From assembly GCF_003116135.1 (NCBI RefSeq), contig NZ_PDOA01000011.1, forward strand, positions 1-64,000: a stretch of 64,000 nt of DNA, read 5' to 3'. Position numbers and translations under genes: made by a program. Shown here piece by piece: positions 34,599 through 43,272 of the stretch. This stretch comes from Teichococcus aestuarii. GTDB taxonomy: Bacteria; Pseudomonadota; Alphaproteobacteria; Acetobacterales; Acetobacteraceae. Under the pieces are notes generated by a model. The model searched no databases, was not told the DNA's origin, and saw only the letters and a list, made by a program, of their open reading frames with translations. Each line of letters starts with the position of its first letter. Position 1 is the first letter of the stretch.

Positions 34599-36383
34599 TC
34601 AGTCGCGCTTCGGCAACACCCGGCTCGCCACCTGCCGCGCGGTGTTGGCCAGCACGCTGCCAAGCTCCGGCTCGCCGAACATGCTGCGCATGAAGGCCTG
34701 CGCCTGCTTCAGCGTGATGTGCGGCGGCAGCGGCGGCACGTTCGGGTCGGTGCGGAAGTCGAGCACCACGGGGCGGTCCATGGCCAGCGCCTCGTCCCAG
34801 GCGGGGCCGACGCGCTCGGGGTCGTCCACCGCGATGCCGCGCAGCCCGGCGAGTTCCGCGAAGGCGGCGTAGGAGAATTCCGGCAGGCTCTGCGAGCCGA
34901 GGAACTTCGGGTCGCCGCCCATCACGCGCTGCTCCCAGGTCACCTGGTTCAGGTCGCGGTTGTTCAGCACCATCACCACCAGCCGCGGGTCGGACCATTC
35001 CTTCCAGTAGCGGGCCACGGTCAGCAGCTCGTTCATGCCGTTCATCTGCATGGCGCCGTCGCCCACGATGGCCACCACCGGCCGCTCCGGATGCGCGAAC
35101 TTGGCGGCGATGGCGTAGGGCATGCCGCTGCCCATGCTGGCCAGCCCGCCGGAGAGGGTGGCCATCATGCCGCGCCGCAGCTTCACGTCCCGCGCATACC
35201 AATTGGTGGTGGAGCCGGAATCGGCGGCGATGATGGCGCGCTCCGGCAGGCGGCGGGAGAGCTCCCAGAAGACGCGCTGCGGGTTGATCGGCTCGGCCGC
35301 CTGCATGGCGCGCTTCTCCAGCAGCGCCCACCAATCCTCCGTCCAGCCGCCGATGCGGTCCCGCCACTTGCCGGGCTCCTTGCGCTTCAGCAGCGGCAGC
35401 AGGGCGCGCAGTGTGGCGGCCGAGTCGCCGGCGAGGTTCACCTCCATCGGGTAGCGCAGGCTGAGCATCGAGGGGTTGCGGTCGATCTGCACGCCGCGCG
35501 CCGCCCCCTCCTTCGGCAGGAACTCGGAATAGGGGAAGCCGCTGCCCACCATCAGCAGCGTGTCGCATTCCTGCATCAGCTTCCAGGAAGGCTCGGTGCC
35601 GAGCAGGCCGATCGAGCCGGTGACCCAGGGCAGGTCGTCCGGCACCGCGGCCTTGCCGAGCAGCGCCTTGGCGATGCCGGCCTGCAGCACATCGGCCACC
35701 GCCAGCACCTCGTCCGTGGCGCCGAGCGCACCGGCGCCGACCAGCATGGCCACGCGCTCGCCGGCGTTCAGCGCCTCGGCCGCCTGTTGCAGCGTCTGCG
35801 GCTCCGGCACCACGCGGGGCGCGGCATAGCCCACGCCGCTGTGGATGGTGCCGTGCGCGTGCGGCGGCGTCTCCACCGCCTCCAGCTCCTGCAGGTCGTT
35901 GGGCAGGATCAGGCAGGCGATCTTGCGCTCGCCCTGGGCGATGCGCATGGCGCGGTCGATCAGGTGGCGGATCTGCTCGGGCACGCTGGCCTGCTGCACA
36001 TAATCCGCCACGTCGTTGAACAGCGCGGAGAGGTCCACCTCCTGCTGGTAGTGGCCGCCCAGCGCCGCCCGCGCCTGCTGGCCGACGATGGCCAGCACCG
36101 GCATGTGGTCCGCCTTGGCGTCGTACAGCCCGTTCAGCAGGTGGATGGCGCCGGGGCCGGAGGTGGCCAGGCACACCCCCACCTCGCCCGTGTACTTGGC
36201 GTGGGCGGTGGCCATGAAGGCGGCCATCTCCTCGTGCCGCACCTGCACGAAGGGCATGCGCTCCTTCGCCCGGTCCAGCGCGCCGATCAGCCCGTTGATG
36301 CCATCGCCCGGATAGCCATAGACCCGGCGGACGCCCCATTGCCCGAGGCGTTCCCAGACGAAGTCCCCGACCGTCTTGGCCAT
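34599..36383 (-). CDS. Thiamine-diphosphate-dependent enzyme (pyruvate oxidase/acetolactate synthase-like)
   Basis: A 594-residue ThDP enzyme. The catalytic Glu is in VRHEEMAAFMA, and the ThDP-Mg motif starts GDGAMQMNG and ends with VLNNRDLNQ. The three-domain layout (PYR, central, PP) and YGYPGDGIN start resemble PoxB-type pyruvate dehydrogenases and acetolactate-synthase paralogues. Catabolic ALS is less likely since no regulatory subunit or decarboxylase is nearby. It probably oxidises or decarboxylates pyruvate or a related 2-oxo acid. The 116-bp repeat lies 70 bp upstream of its start, so its promoter must lie within or after that element. Confidence 0.88.
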   Translation of the reverse strand: MAKTVGDFVWERLGQWGVRRVYGYPGDGINGLIGALDRAKERMPFVQVRHEEMAAFMATAHAKYTGEVGVCLATSGPGAIHLLNGLYDAKADHMPVLAIVGQQARAALGGHYQQEVDLSALFNDVADYVQQASVPEQIRHLIDRAMRIAQGERKIACLILPNDLQELEAVETPPHAHGTIHSGVGYAAPRVVPEPQTLQQAAEALNAGERVAMLVGAGALGATDEVLAVADVLQAGIAKALLGKAAVPDDLPWVTGSIGLLGTEPSWKLMQECDTLLMVGSGFPYSEFLPKEGAARGVQIDRNPSMLSLRYPMEVNLAGDSAATLRALLPLLKRKEPGKWRDRIGGWTEDWWALLEKRAMQAAEPINPQRVFWELSRRLPERAIIAADSGSTTNWYARDVKLRRGMMATLSGGLASMGSGMPYAIAAKFAHPERPVVAIVGDGAMQMNGMNELLTVARYWKEWSDPRLVVMVLNNRDLNQVTWEQRVMGGDPKFLGSQSLPEFSYAAFAELAGLRGIAVDDPERVGPAWDEALAMDRPVVLDFRTDPNVPPLPPHITLKQAQAFMRSMFGEPELGSVLANTARQVASRVLPKRD

Positions 36384-36452
36384 GGCTGTTCCCTTTCCGC
36401 TGCGTGGCGTGCTGGACGGCCAACGCGGAAGAGGAAGGGGTGTTGTCGGAGA

Positions 36453-36568
36453 TCTTCTTTTTCTGAAGAAAAAGAAGCAAAAAGACTTTTCGAGTCTGGT
36501 GTTCCGCTATCCACCCGCGCCACGCCAAACTGACAAAAGTTTTTTGGTTCTTTTTTCCAAAAAAGAAC
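36453..36568 (+). repeat. 116-bp AT-rich intergenic repeat, copy A
   Basis: This copy matches the reverse complement of 63450-63565 at 105 of 116 positions without gaps. One end is a hairpin with arms CTTCTTTTTC and GAAAAAGAAG (36454-36477), the other a hairpin with arms GTTCTTTTTT and AAAAAAGAAC (36547-36568, CC loop). The interior holds CGCCACGCCAAAC and GACAAAAGTTTTTTGG. It starts 6 bp beyond the stop of the DUF2075 gene. It has far lower GC than its surroundings. No transposase or obvious target duplication is seen; it resembles a REP/MITE-like or paired-terminator element. Confidence 0.9.
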
Positions 36569-36574
36569 GTGTTT

Positions 36575-38563
36575 TCAAAACACTCCAACGCCACAGCGTT
36601 GCAGGTAATTGGCCACGGCCTCGAACTCGGCCGGCGGACGGGTGCGGTCCGCCTCGTCGCCGCGCGGCACGTAGATCAGCGTCTCGTACCGGGCGCGCGT
36701 CAGCAGCACGCGGTAGGTGTTGCGCAGGTAGCGCCGCGTCTCGGGCGAGGCCACGCGCTGCCAGTCCTGCCCGGCGAAGCGGCGGGCCTGCCAGCCCTGG
36801 GCGCCGCGGATGAAGTCGCCGCCCCAGGCCAGGCCCACCACGTCCAGCTCCAGCCCCTGGCAGGCATATTCCGTGGCGCAGACCTCCAGCGCGTCCGAGC
36901 CGCGCACATCCGGCCAGCGGTTGAGGAACCAGTTGACCACCTCGTCATCCGCGCCGTGCAGCTGCGCGCCCAGGCCCTCGGCGCGCAGGCGCTTCGCCTT
37001 GGCCGAGCAGACCAGCCCCGCCCGGCGCAGCCCCCGCACCCGGGCGCGCAGCCCGGCCCGCAGCGCGCCGAGGTCGCGCGTCAGGAAGAAGGGCAGCCCG
37101 CCCCCCGTGGAACGATCGGCGGCGATGGCGGCGGCCTCCTCCGGCCGCTCCTCCAGCACCGCCGCCACCCATTGCGCGCTGCGCTCGTGGTGGATGGAGC
37201 GCACCGGTACGGTGAGGTCCAGATCCTCCTCCAGCGTGAGCCAGGGCGGGTGGCCCTCCGCCAGGCGCTGCGCCGGCTCCGCGGCGGAGAGCGCGCGCGG
37301 CGCCGCCACCGCCCCCCAGAGGCCACCGCCCCCTTTGGCCCAACTGGCGCCGATCACCCGGCCCCATTCGGCCAGCCCGGCCTCGCCCGTGTTGATCTCC
37401 TGCCCGTTGCCGATCAGCGCCACGATGACGGACCAGCCCGGCACCCGCGCCATGATCTCCAGCATGTGGCCGGGCTCGGAGGTGGTGAGGATGGAGCTGC
37501 GGCGCTGCGTGTCCCGCCCCGCCTGGGCGGCGTCCCAGGCGCGCTGCGCCTCGTCGAACACCACCACATGCTCGGGCGGCGCCTCGGCCGGGTGGCGGAC
37601 ATGGTGTTCCAGGAAGCGGTGCACGTTCTGCAGCACGGCGCGCGCCTCGCGGCGCGGCTGGCGGGCGCCGCGGCCCTGCGCCTCCCGCGCATCCCGCTCC
37701 AGCGCGCCACGCAGCACCGCCACCAGCGGCGCGTTGCCGGTGAGGAAGGCGGTGCTGCCTTCCGCGGCGGGGCCGAAGGCCAGGTTCAGCCCGCACAGCG
37801 TCTTGCCCGCCCCGGGGATGCCGGTGACGAACACCACGCGCCGCGCCCCCTCCGCCCGCGCCTGCCCGATGGCGGCGCGGATGGCCGCCGTGGTGCGGGT
37901 GAGGTTGCGCGCATCGGCCCGCGCCGTGGCGATGGCCTCCACCCCGTGCCGGTCGAACAGCCGCCGCGCCGCCTCGATGATGGTGGGCACCGGCCGGTAG
38001 GGCGCCGCCTCCCAGGCGGCGGCGTCGAGCGGCGCGGCGGGGGCGGGGATGGCGGCCTGGATGCCGCGCAGCAGCGCGCCGAGGCTGGCGGGGCTGGCGC
38101 GCAGCACCGGCGTCGTCACGCCAGGGAGGAAGATCGGCCACTGGTTCACCGGCGCCGCCGCGCCGCTCGCCAGCAGCAGCGGCACCACGGGGTGCGCCCG
38201 GCTGGCGGCGTGGAAGTCGAACAGGTCGAGCGCGTAATCCTCCACCTGGGCGAGGTCGGGCGCGGCGAAGCCGGTGGCGCCGTGCTTGTATTCCAGCACC
38301 AGCACCGCGCGGTCGGTCAGCAGCACGGCGTCGATGCGGCGTTCCAGCCGCAGCATCTCCACCTCCAGCAGCACCTGCCAGGATTCGCCGCCCGCCTCGC
38401 GCAGCGCCGCCTGGAGCGTGACGATGAGGGCGCGCCAGCTCTCCCGCTGCGCCCGCTGCACCTCCGAGAGTTGCCCGGCCTGGGCGTAGGAAAGCTGCGC
38501 GGCCCAGTCGGCCGCGTCCCGCGCCAGCAGCGCGGCGCCGGTGCAGGAGACCCAGGCCTTCAT
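36575..38563 (-). CDS. PD-(D/E)xK-like nuclease domain fused to DUF2075 (Schlafen-like helicase) domain
   Basis: A 662-residue protein. Residues 60-100 contain RRIDAVLLTDRAVLVLEYKHG, giving D78 and E91-x-K93, a NERD/PD-(D/E)xK nuclease-like core. From about 240 the DUF2075 helicase region has Walker A GIPGAGKT (248-255), Walker B VVFDEAQ (337-340) and motif III IGNGQEIN. The C-terminus (ATEYACQGLELDVVGLAWG, NTYRVLLTRARY) is like superfamily 1 motifs V-VI. Function is unknown; related nuclease-helicases act in nucleic-acid defence or repair. It overlaps the EamA gene by 4 bp and is followed directly by the 116-bp repeat. Confidence 0.85.
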   Translation of the reverse strand: MKAWVSCTGAALLARDAADWAAQLSYAQAGQLSEVQRAQRESWRALIVTLQAALREAGGESWQVLLEVEMLRLERRIDAVLLTDRAVLVLEYKHGATGFAAPDLAQVEDYALDLFDFHAASRAHPVVPLLLASGAAAPVNQWPIFLPGVTTPVLRASPASLGALLRGIQAAIPAPAAPLDAAAWEAAPYRPVPTIIEAARRLFDRHGVEAIATARADARNLTRTTAAIRAAIGQARAEGARRVVFVTGIPGAGKTLCGLNLAFGPAAEGSTAFLTGNAPLVAVLRGALERDAREAQGRGARQPRREARAVLQNVHRFLEHHVRHPAEAPPEHVVVFDEAQRAWDAAQAGRDTQRRSSILTTSEPGHMLEIMARVPGWSVIVALIGNGQEINTGEAGLAEWGRVIGASWAKGGGGLWGAVAAPRALSAAEPAQRLAEGHPPWLTLEEDLDLTVPVRSIHHERSAQWVAAVLEERPEEAAAIAADRSTGGGLPFFLTRDLGALRAGLRARVRGLRRAGLVCSAKAKRLRAEGLGAQLHGADDEVVNWFLNRWPDVRGSDALEVCATEYACQGLELDVVGLAWGGDFIRGAQGWQARRFAGQDWQRVASPETRRYLRNTYRVLLTRARYETLIYVPRGDEADRTRPPAEFEAVANYLQRCGVGVF

Positions 38564-39441
38564 GCGCGCCGCCTCCCCGGCCAGGTGGCCAGCCCGATGC
38601 TGGCCAGCATCAGCCCCAGCCCGGCGCCGTGCATCGGGGAAAAATGCTCGCCCAGCAGCGCCACCGCCACCAGCGCGGCGGTGGCCGGCAGGAACACGGT
38701 GAAGATGCCGGCCACCCCCGCCGGCGCCCGTTGCAGCCCGGCATACCAGAGCAGCAGGCACAGCACCGAGGCGGTGAGGCTGTGGAACACCAGCAGCGCC
38801 GAGACCTCGGCCGAGGCCAGCGCCGCCACGCCCCCCAGCACCGGCAGGGCGAAGGGCAGCATCAGGGCCGCGCTCCACAGCTGCATCCACAGGCTGGCGG
38901 TGAACACCGGCACCCGGCCGGCGATGCGCTTGGCCAGCAGCACATAGGCCGCCTCGCCGCAGACGCCCAGGAACACCAGCGCGTTGCCGAGCAGGCTGCC
39001 GCCCTGCCCGCCCTCGCCGGCCAGCCGCGCCAGGGTGATGGCCGCCATGCCGCCCACCGCCAGCCCCGCCGCCGCCCATTGCCGGGGCGGCAGGCGCTCG
39101 CGCAGCCACAGCGCCGAGCCGAGGGCGATGACCGCCGGCAGTGTGGCCAGCACCAGCCCCGCCTCCAGCGCCGAGGTGTGGCGCAGCCCGGTGAGCAGGG
39201 CCGCGTTGTAGAGCAGCGTGCCCAGCGCCGCCTGCAGCGCCAGGTTGCGCAGCACGGCGCCGGAGGGGATGGCGCCGCCCTCGCGCAGCCGGGCCAGCGG
39301 CCACAGCACCGCGCAGGCCAGCAGGCAGCGCAGCAGCACGATCAGCGCGATGGGCAGGGCGCCCGCCAGCAGCTTCGCCACCGCCACGTTGAGGCCGACC
39401 AGCGCCATCGAGGAACCCAACTGGAGATAGGCGGTCAGCAT
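38560..39441 (-). CDS. EamA/DMT-family transporter
   Basis: A 293-residue, ten-helix drug/metabolite exporter with two EamA halves. The first half starts YLQLGSSMALVGLNVAVAKLL, and the second half's helices (ALVFLGVCGEAAYVLLAK, FTVFLPATAALVAVALLGEHF) show the repeat. ATG 39441 is chosen because the upstream part of the frame is Arg/Pro-rich non-membrane sequence. Substrate is unknown. It is coupled (ATGA) to the nuclease-helicase gene, an odd pairing. Confidence 0.9.
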   Translation of the reverse strand: MLTAYLQLGSSMALVGLNVAVAKLLAGALPIALIVLLRCLLACAVLWPLARLREGGAIPSGAVLRNLALQAALGTLLYNAALLTGLRHTSALEAGLVLATLPAVIALGSALWLRERLPPRQWAAAGLAVGGMAAITLARLAGEGGQGGSLLGNALVFLGVCGEAAYVLLAKRIAGRVPVFTASLWMQLWSAALMLPFALPVLGGVAALASAEVSALLVFHSLTASVLCLLLWYAGLQRAPAGVAGIFTVFLPATAALVAVALLGEHFSPMHGAGLGLMLASIGLATWPGRRRA

Positions 39442-39523
39442 GCGGCTCCGGCGCGGCCATTGACGCGCGCAGGGTCGCAGGCTTCCGGGGTGGCGCCAAG
39501 CGGGGGCGCGCCCAGTCCTCCGC

Positions 39524-40678
39524 CTAGTCCTCCTGGCGGAAGGGCGAGGCCTCGGCCAGCGCCGCCATCTCCTCCAGCATGGCGGGGCGCTCGGCGTCCA
39601 GGAACTCGGCGACGGCGCGGCGCAGCCCGCCATGGCCGATCCAGTGCGCCGAATAGGTAGGCACCGGCAGGTAGCCGCGCTGGATCTTGTGCTGCCCCTG
39701 CGCCCCCGCCTCCACCCGCTTCAGCCCGTGCGCGATGGCGAAGTCGATGGCCTGGTAGTAGCAGAGCTCGAAATGCAGGAAGGGCGTCTCCACCGTGGTG
39801 CCCCAGTTGCGGCCGTAGAGCGCCTCCCGCCCCATCAGGTTCAGCGCGCCGGCCACGGGGCGGCCCTCCTGCTCGGCCACCATCAGCACCACCCGCTCGC
39901 CCAGCCGCTCGGCCAGCAGCGGCCAGAAGCGCGGCGTCAGGTAGGCGCTGCCCCATTTGCGGTCCACCGTGTCCATGTAGAAGCGGTGGAAGGCGGCCCA
40001 GTGGCGCGGCGTGATTTCGGCGCCGCGCAGCGTGCGGAAGGTGAGCCCGGCCGATTGCGCGTCCCGCCGCTCGCGCTTCAGCTGCTTGCGCTTGCGGCTG
40101 GACAGGGCGCCGAGGAAATCCTCGAAGCTGCCATAGCCCGCATTGCTCCAGTGGAACTGCGTGCCGATGCGCCGCAGCCAGCCGGCCTCGCCCAGCGCGT
40201 GCCACTCGGCCTCCGTGCAGAAGGTGACATGGGCGGAGGACAGGCCGAGCTGCTCCGCCGCCTGCGCCAGGGCCTGGGCCAGCGCGCCCGGCGGCAGGCC
40301 GGAATCCGGGCGGGCCAGCAGGCGCGGCCCCGGCACCGGGCTGAACGGCACCGCCACCTGGAGCTTCGGGTAGTAGCGCCCGCCCGCGCGCTCGAAGGCA
40401 TTCGCCCAGGCATGGTCGAACACGTATTCGCCATAGGAGTGGCTCTTGGCGTAGGCCGGGGCCACGGCCAGCAGCCGGCCCTCCGGGTCGCGCAGCGCGG
40501 CGTGCTGCGGCAGCCAGCCGGTGCGGGCGGAGGCCGAGCCGCTGTCCTCCAGCACCGACAGGAAGGCATGGCTGACGAAGGGGTTGTCGTCCCCCGCGCA
40601 GGCATCCCACTCCGCCGCGGGAATCTCCGCGATGGCGGGATGCAGGCGCAGGGTCAGCTCGGGGGCACCATCGGGCAT
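39524..40678 (-). CDS. Predicted N-acyltransferase (FemAB/DUF482-like)
   Basis: A 384-residue protein of the peptidogalycan-biosynthesis-like COG3146 group with a GNAT-type C-terminal half. Recognisable blocks are DACAGDDNPFVSHAFLSVLEDSGS, SSRKRKQLKRERRDA, FYMDTVDRKWGSAYLT, and GRNWGTTVETPFLHFELCYYQAIDFAI, with HKIQRGY near the end. The acceptor may be an envelope or amino-acyl substrate. It follows the TIGR01620 and YcjX genes on the same strand after an 88-bp gap. The call rests on block order rather than known biochemistry. Confidence 0.85.
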   Translation of the reverse strand: MPDGAPELTLRLHPAIAEIPAAEWDACAGDDNPFVSHAFLSVLEDSGSASARTGWLPQHAALRDPEGRLLAVAPAYAKSHSYGEYVFDHAWANAFERAGGRYYPKLQVAVPFSPVPGPRLLARPDSGLPPGALAQALAQAAEQLGLSSAHVTFCTEAEWHALGEAGWLRRIGTQFHWSNAGYGSFEDFLGALSSRKRKQLKRERRDAQSAGLTFRTLRGAEITPRHWAAFHRFYMDTVDRKWGSAYLTPRFWPLLAERLGERVVLMVAEQEGRPVAGALNLMGREALYGRNWGTTVETPFLHFELCYYQAIDFAIAHGLKRVEAGAQGQHKIQRGYLPVPTYSAHWIGHGGLRRAVAEFLDAERPAMLEEMAALAEASPFRQED

Positions 40679-40766
40679 GGCCCAGCATGTGCGCCGCAAC
40701 CGGGAACGCGCAAGGCGGGGCGGCGCCCCGCGCCCGCTTCTCTCTCCCGCGCGGGGAAGCCCGGTC

Positions 40767-41765
40767 CTAGAGCGGGCGGCAGGCCAGGGCGGTGGCGCCG
40801 GCCAGGCGCACCATGCGGCGCGCGGCCACCGCGGCCCCCGCGGCGCCGCCCGCCAGCTTGGCGGCATGGCCCTCCACCAGCTGCTCCACGCCGGCCTCGG
40901 TGACGATGTCGGCGCCCGCCGCCAGCCCGGCGGAGAGCGCCAGCCGCCGCAGCAGCCGGCCCAGCACGAAGGTGCCGGGGCGCACCCCGTGCAGCACCGC
41001 CACCTGGCGCATCAGCCGCAGGCCGAGCCAGCCCATCGCCACCGCGTCCAGCGCCGGGGAGGGCAGCACGGCGGTGGTCAGGAAGACCTGCCGCGCCGCC
41101 TGCCCGCCCAAGCTCCGGGTCTGCTTGTCCAGCACCGGCAGCAGCCCGGCGGAGAGCAGGCCGCGCGCCTCGGCCATGGTGGTGGCGCGGCGCAGCGTGG
41201 CCACGGCGGGCGCCGCCTCCGGCAGGCGGCGCGCCACGGATTCCGCCCAGTCGAGCAGCGCGGGCGGCGGCGGGGCGGCGTCCGGAGTCTCGCGGACGCG
41301 GGCGGCCAGCCGCTCCAGCGAGTCGAGCCGGCGCAGCGCGCGCCATTCCCGCCCCGCCGCCACCGCCAGCAGCCCGCCCACGCCGAGGCCGAGCGCGCTG
41401 CCCAGCCAGCCCAGCACGGGCGAGGCGGTGAACAGATCCGCCACCATCAGTCCCAGCCAGAGGCCGAAGCTGCCCAGCACCAGCAGCCCCGCCGCCAGCC
41501 CCACCGTGCCGAGCGAGGCCAGCCAGCCGGCGCCCGCCAGCGGCCCAGGCCCTTGCAATGCCACCGGCTCGCCATGGCGGACCAGCCCGCCCTCGGCCGG
41601 GGGCAGCAAGGCGGGGCCAAGATCGCCGGCCAGCACGGGCTCCGGCGCGCGGGTGGCGGTGCGCGGGCGCTCGGGCTCGTCGGCCCAGCCGGGGCCGGCG
41701 TTCACCGGGGGCCTCGCGGGGTGGGGCGGTCCGGGATAGTGCGGTCCGGGCAGGTCACAGCGCAT
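40767..41765 (-). CDS. ycjF: YcjF/TIGR01620-family membrane protein
   Basis: A 332-residue inner-membrane protein of the YcjF family (DUF697 region). A Pro-rich soluble N-tail precedes two helices (ASLGTVGLAAGLLVLGSFGLWLGL and VLGWLGSALGLGVGGLLAVAAG). The conserved core includes LDSLERLAARVRETPDA and GLRLMRQVAVLHGVRPG, and C-terminal helices follow. In E. coli ycjX-ycjF belong to the phage-shock (Psp) regulon, linked to membrane stress. It overlaps the ycjX stop by 11 bp. Confidence 0.88.
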   Translation of the reverse strand: MRCDLPGPHYPGPPHPARPPVNAGPGWADEPERPRTATRAPEPVLAGDLGPALLPPAEGGLVRHGEPVALQGPGPLAGAGWLASLGTVGLAAGLLVLGSFGLWLGLMVADLFTASPVLGWLGSALGLGVGGLLAVAAGREWRALRRLDSLERLAARVRETPDAAPPPPALLDWAESVARRLPEAAPAVATLRRATTMAEARGLLSAGLLPVLDKQTRSLGGQAARQVFLTTAVLPSPALDAVAMGWLGLRLMRQVAVLHGVRPGTFVLGRLLRRLALSAGLAAGADIVTEAGVEQLVEGHAAKLAGGAAGAAVAARRMVRLAGATALACRPL

Positions 41766-43155
41766 CCTCCAGGAGCCAGGCGATCAGCCGGTCCATCTCC
41801 AGGTGTGGCAGCCCTTCCCGGCCGTCCGGGTCGATCACCGGCGGGCGGAACACGGGCAGCTCGAAATAGGGCCGGCGCCAGAACGCATCGTCGGGAGCCG
41901 GCGGTTGCGGCGGGATCTGGCCGGGGCGGAAGGGCCGCCGCCGCGTCTCGCCCATCGGCACGCCCTGCACCACCGGCGCGCCGCCGGGAGCGGGCTCGCC
42001 CTCCTCCGTGCAGCGCAGCGCGGCGATCGCGGCATGGATCATGGCCGGGCCGCCGGCATGGCCGTGCGTGCCCACCATGCCGCGGAACAGCGAGAGGAAG
42101 TCGCCACGCTGCGCCTGCGGCACGTAGTCCGCCTTGGTGGCGACGAAGGCCACGCGCCGCAGCGTGCGCAGCCCCAGCCAGCGGGAGCGCGAGCGGGCAT
42201 CGTAGGCGCGGGCGATCTGCGCCACCGCCTGCCGGGCATCGGTGAAGGCGCCCTCGCCCGCGCAGAGCGCGCCCAGCGCGTCGACCAGCACCACCTGCCG
42301 GTCGAAGCGGGCGAACCAGGGGTCGAAATAGCTGCGCCGCATGTCGTCGCGATAGGCATCGAACCGCTCGGCCAGGGCGGCGCGCAGGCTGCCCGCGGCC
42401 GGGCTGCCCTGGCCGGAGAGGGGGAAGAACCACATCATCGGGCTCTCGCCCTTGGGGCCAGGCACCAGGAAGCGGCCCGGCTGCAGCCAGCGCAGCCCGT
42501 GCCGGTCGCGCGCCGCCGCCAGCAGGTCGCGGTAGAGCAGGAAGCCGCGCTTGGCCACGGCATCGTCGGCTGGGGCGTTGCGGTCCAGCCCGGCCAGGAA
42601 GGACAGGAAATCCCCGGCCAGGGCGGCGCGCGGCGGCTGGCGCAGCTGCGCCAGCGTGGCGGCCGACCATTCCTCGTAGCTCTGCTCCAGCAGCGGCAGG
42701 TCGAGCAGCCACTCGCCGGGATAGTCCAGGATCTCCAGCCGCACCCGCCGCGCCGGCAGCCAGCGGCCCCAGTCGCCGGGGCGCTCCACCACCAGGGTCA
42801 GGGTGGCGCTGGCCAGGTCGCTGGTGCGGGGCGGCCAGTGCGGCGTGGCGCCGGCCAGGTCGCGCAGCTTGTCGGCGGCGTCGAACCAGTCCAGCGCCTG
42901 GGTGCCGGCCGGCTCCAGCCGCACCGCCTGGATGCGGCGCCCCTCCTCCGCCATGCGGCGGCGCAGCGCCGGCAGCGTGTCCCGCCCCCGCCCCAGCGCC
43001 AGCAGGTTGGCGATGAGGGAGGTGATGAACACCGTCTTGCCGGAGCGGCTGAGGCCGGTGATGGCGATGCGCAGCGTCGTCTCGTTGAGCGCCCGTTCCG
43101 CCTCGCTGGTGAGCCGGGCCAGTCCCTCGCCCAGCAAACCCAATCCTGCCGCCAT
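41755..43155 (-). CDS. ycjX: YcjX-like P-loop protein (DUF463)
   Basis: A 466-residue predicted GTPase/ATPase. Walker A GLSRSGKT is at residues 34-41, followed by VFITSLIANLLAL; RLEILDYPGEWLLDLPLL carries a Walker B-like DxxG, and ATKADYVP is the NKxD-like base-recognition region. YcjX family members cooperate with YcjF in the membrane-stress response. Length is near the family norm. GNAT and RidA genes lie upstream on the same strand, separated by a strong hairpin. Confidence 0.92.
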   Translation of the reverse strand: MAAGLGLLGEGLARLTSEAERALNETTLRIAITGLSRSGKTVFITSLIANLLALGRGRDTLPALRRRMAEEGRRIQAVRLEPAGTQALDWFDAADKLRDLAGATPHWPPRTSDLASATLTLVVERPGDWGRWLPARRVRLEILDYPGEWLLDLPLLEQSYEEWSAATLAQLRQPPRAALAGDFLSFLAGLDRNAPADDAVAKRGFLLYRDLLAAARDRHGLRWLQPGRFLVPGPKGESPMMWFFPLSGQGSPAAGSLRAALAERFDAYRDDMRRSYFDPWFARFDRQVVLVDALGALCAGEGAFTDARQAVAQIARAYDARSRSRWLGLRTLRRVAFVATKADYVPQAQRGDFLSLFRGMVGTHGHAGGPAMIHAAIAALRCTEEGEPAPGGAPVVQGVPMGETRRRPFRPGQIPPQPPAPDDAFWRRPYFELPVFRPPVIDPDGREGLPHLEMDRLIAWLLEDAL

Positions 43156-43189
43156 CCGCCTCCGCCTTGTCTGTCAGCGCCCCATGTAG

Positions 43190-43228
43190 GAAGCCGGGCC
43201 GGGGGAATGAATTCCCCGGCCCGGCTTC
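43190..43228. terminator. 15-bp perfect stem between GNAT and ycjX genes
   Basis: GAAGCCGGGCCGGGG (43190-43204) pairs exactly with 43214-43228 around a 9-base loop (GAATGAATT), followed by TT on the plus strand. For the minus-strand GNAT gene it is the likely terminator. Its GGGGGAATGAATTCCCC core is the reverse complement of the hairpin core at 13816-13839. Confidence 0.75.
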
Positions 43229-43234
43229 TTTTGG

Positions 43235-43272
43235 CCCCTCAGAACACCTTGCGCCCCTCAGAACACCTTACG
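43235..43272. repeat. 19-bp tandem duplication of the GNAT gene end
   Basis: CCCCTCAGAACACCTTGCG (43235-43253) is repeated at 43254-43272 with one mismatch (ACG ending). The second unit contains the GNAT gene's last codons and stop (TCA at 43258-43260, minus strand). The extra unit lies just downstream, in untranslated sequence. Confidence 0.85.

Noticed and set aside
31471-34872. 1133-codon open frame antisense to ftsK
   Set aside because: Shadow of GC-rich codon usage; no ribosome site, no domain.
36376-36813. Open frame through repeat copy A as a stand-alone gene
   Set aside because: The frame begins in the 5' region of the ThDP gene and runs into the antisense of the DUF2075 gene; only the repeat part is shared with copy B. 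I treat it as a property of the repeat, not a gene.
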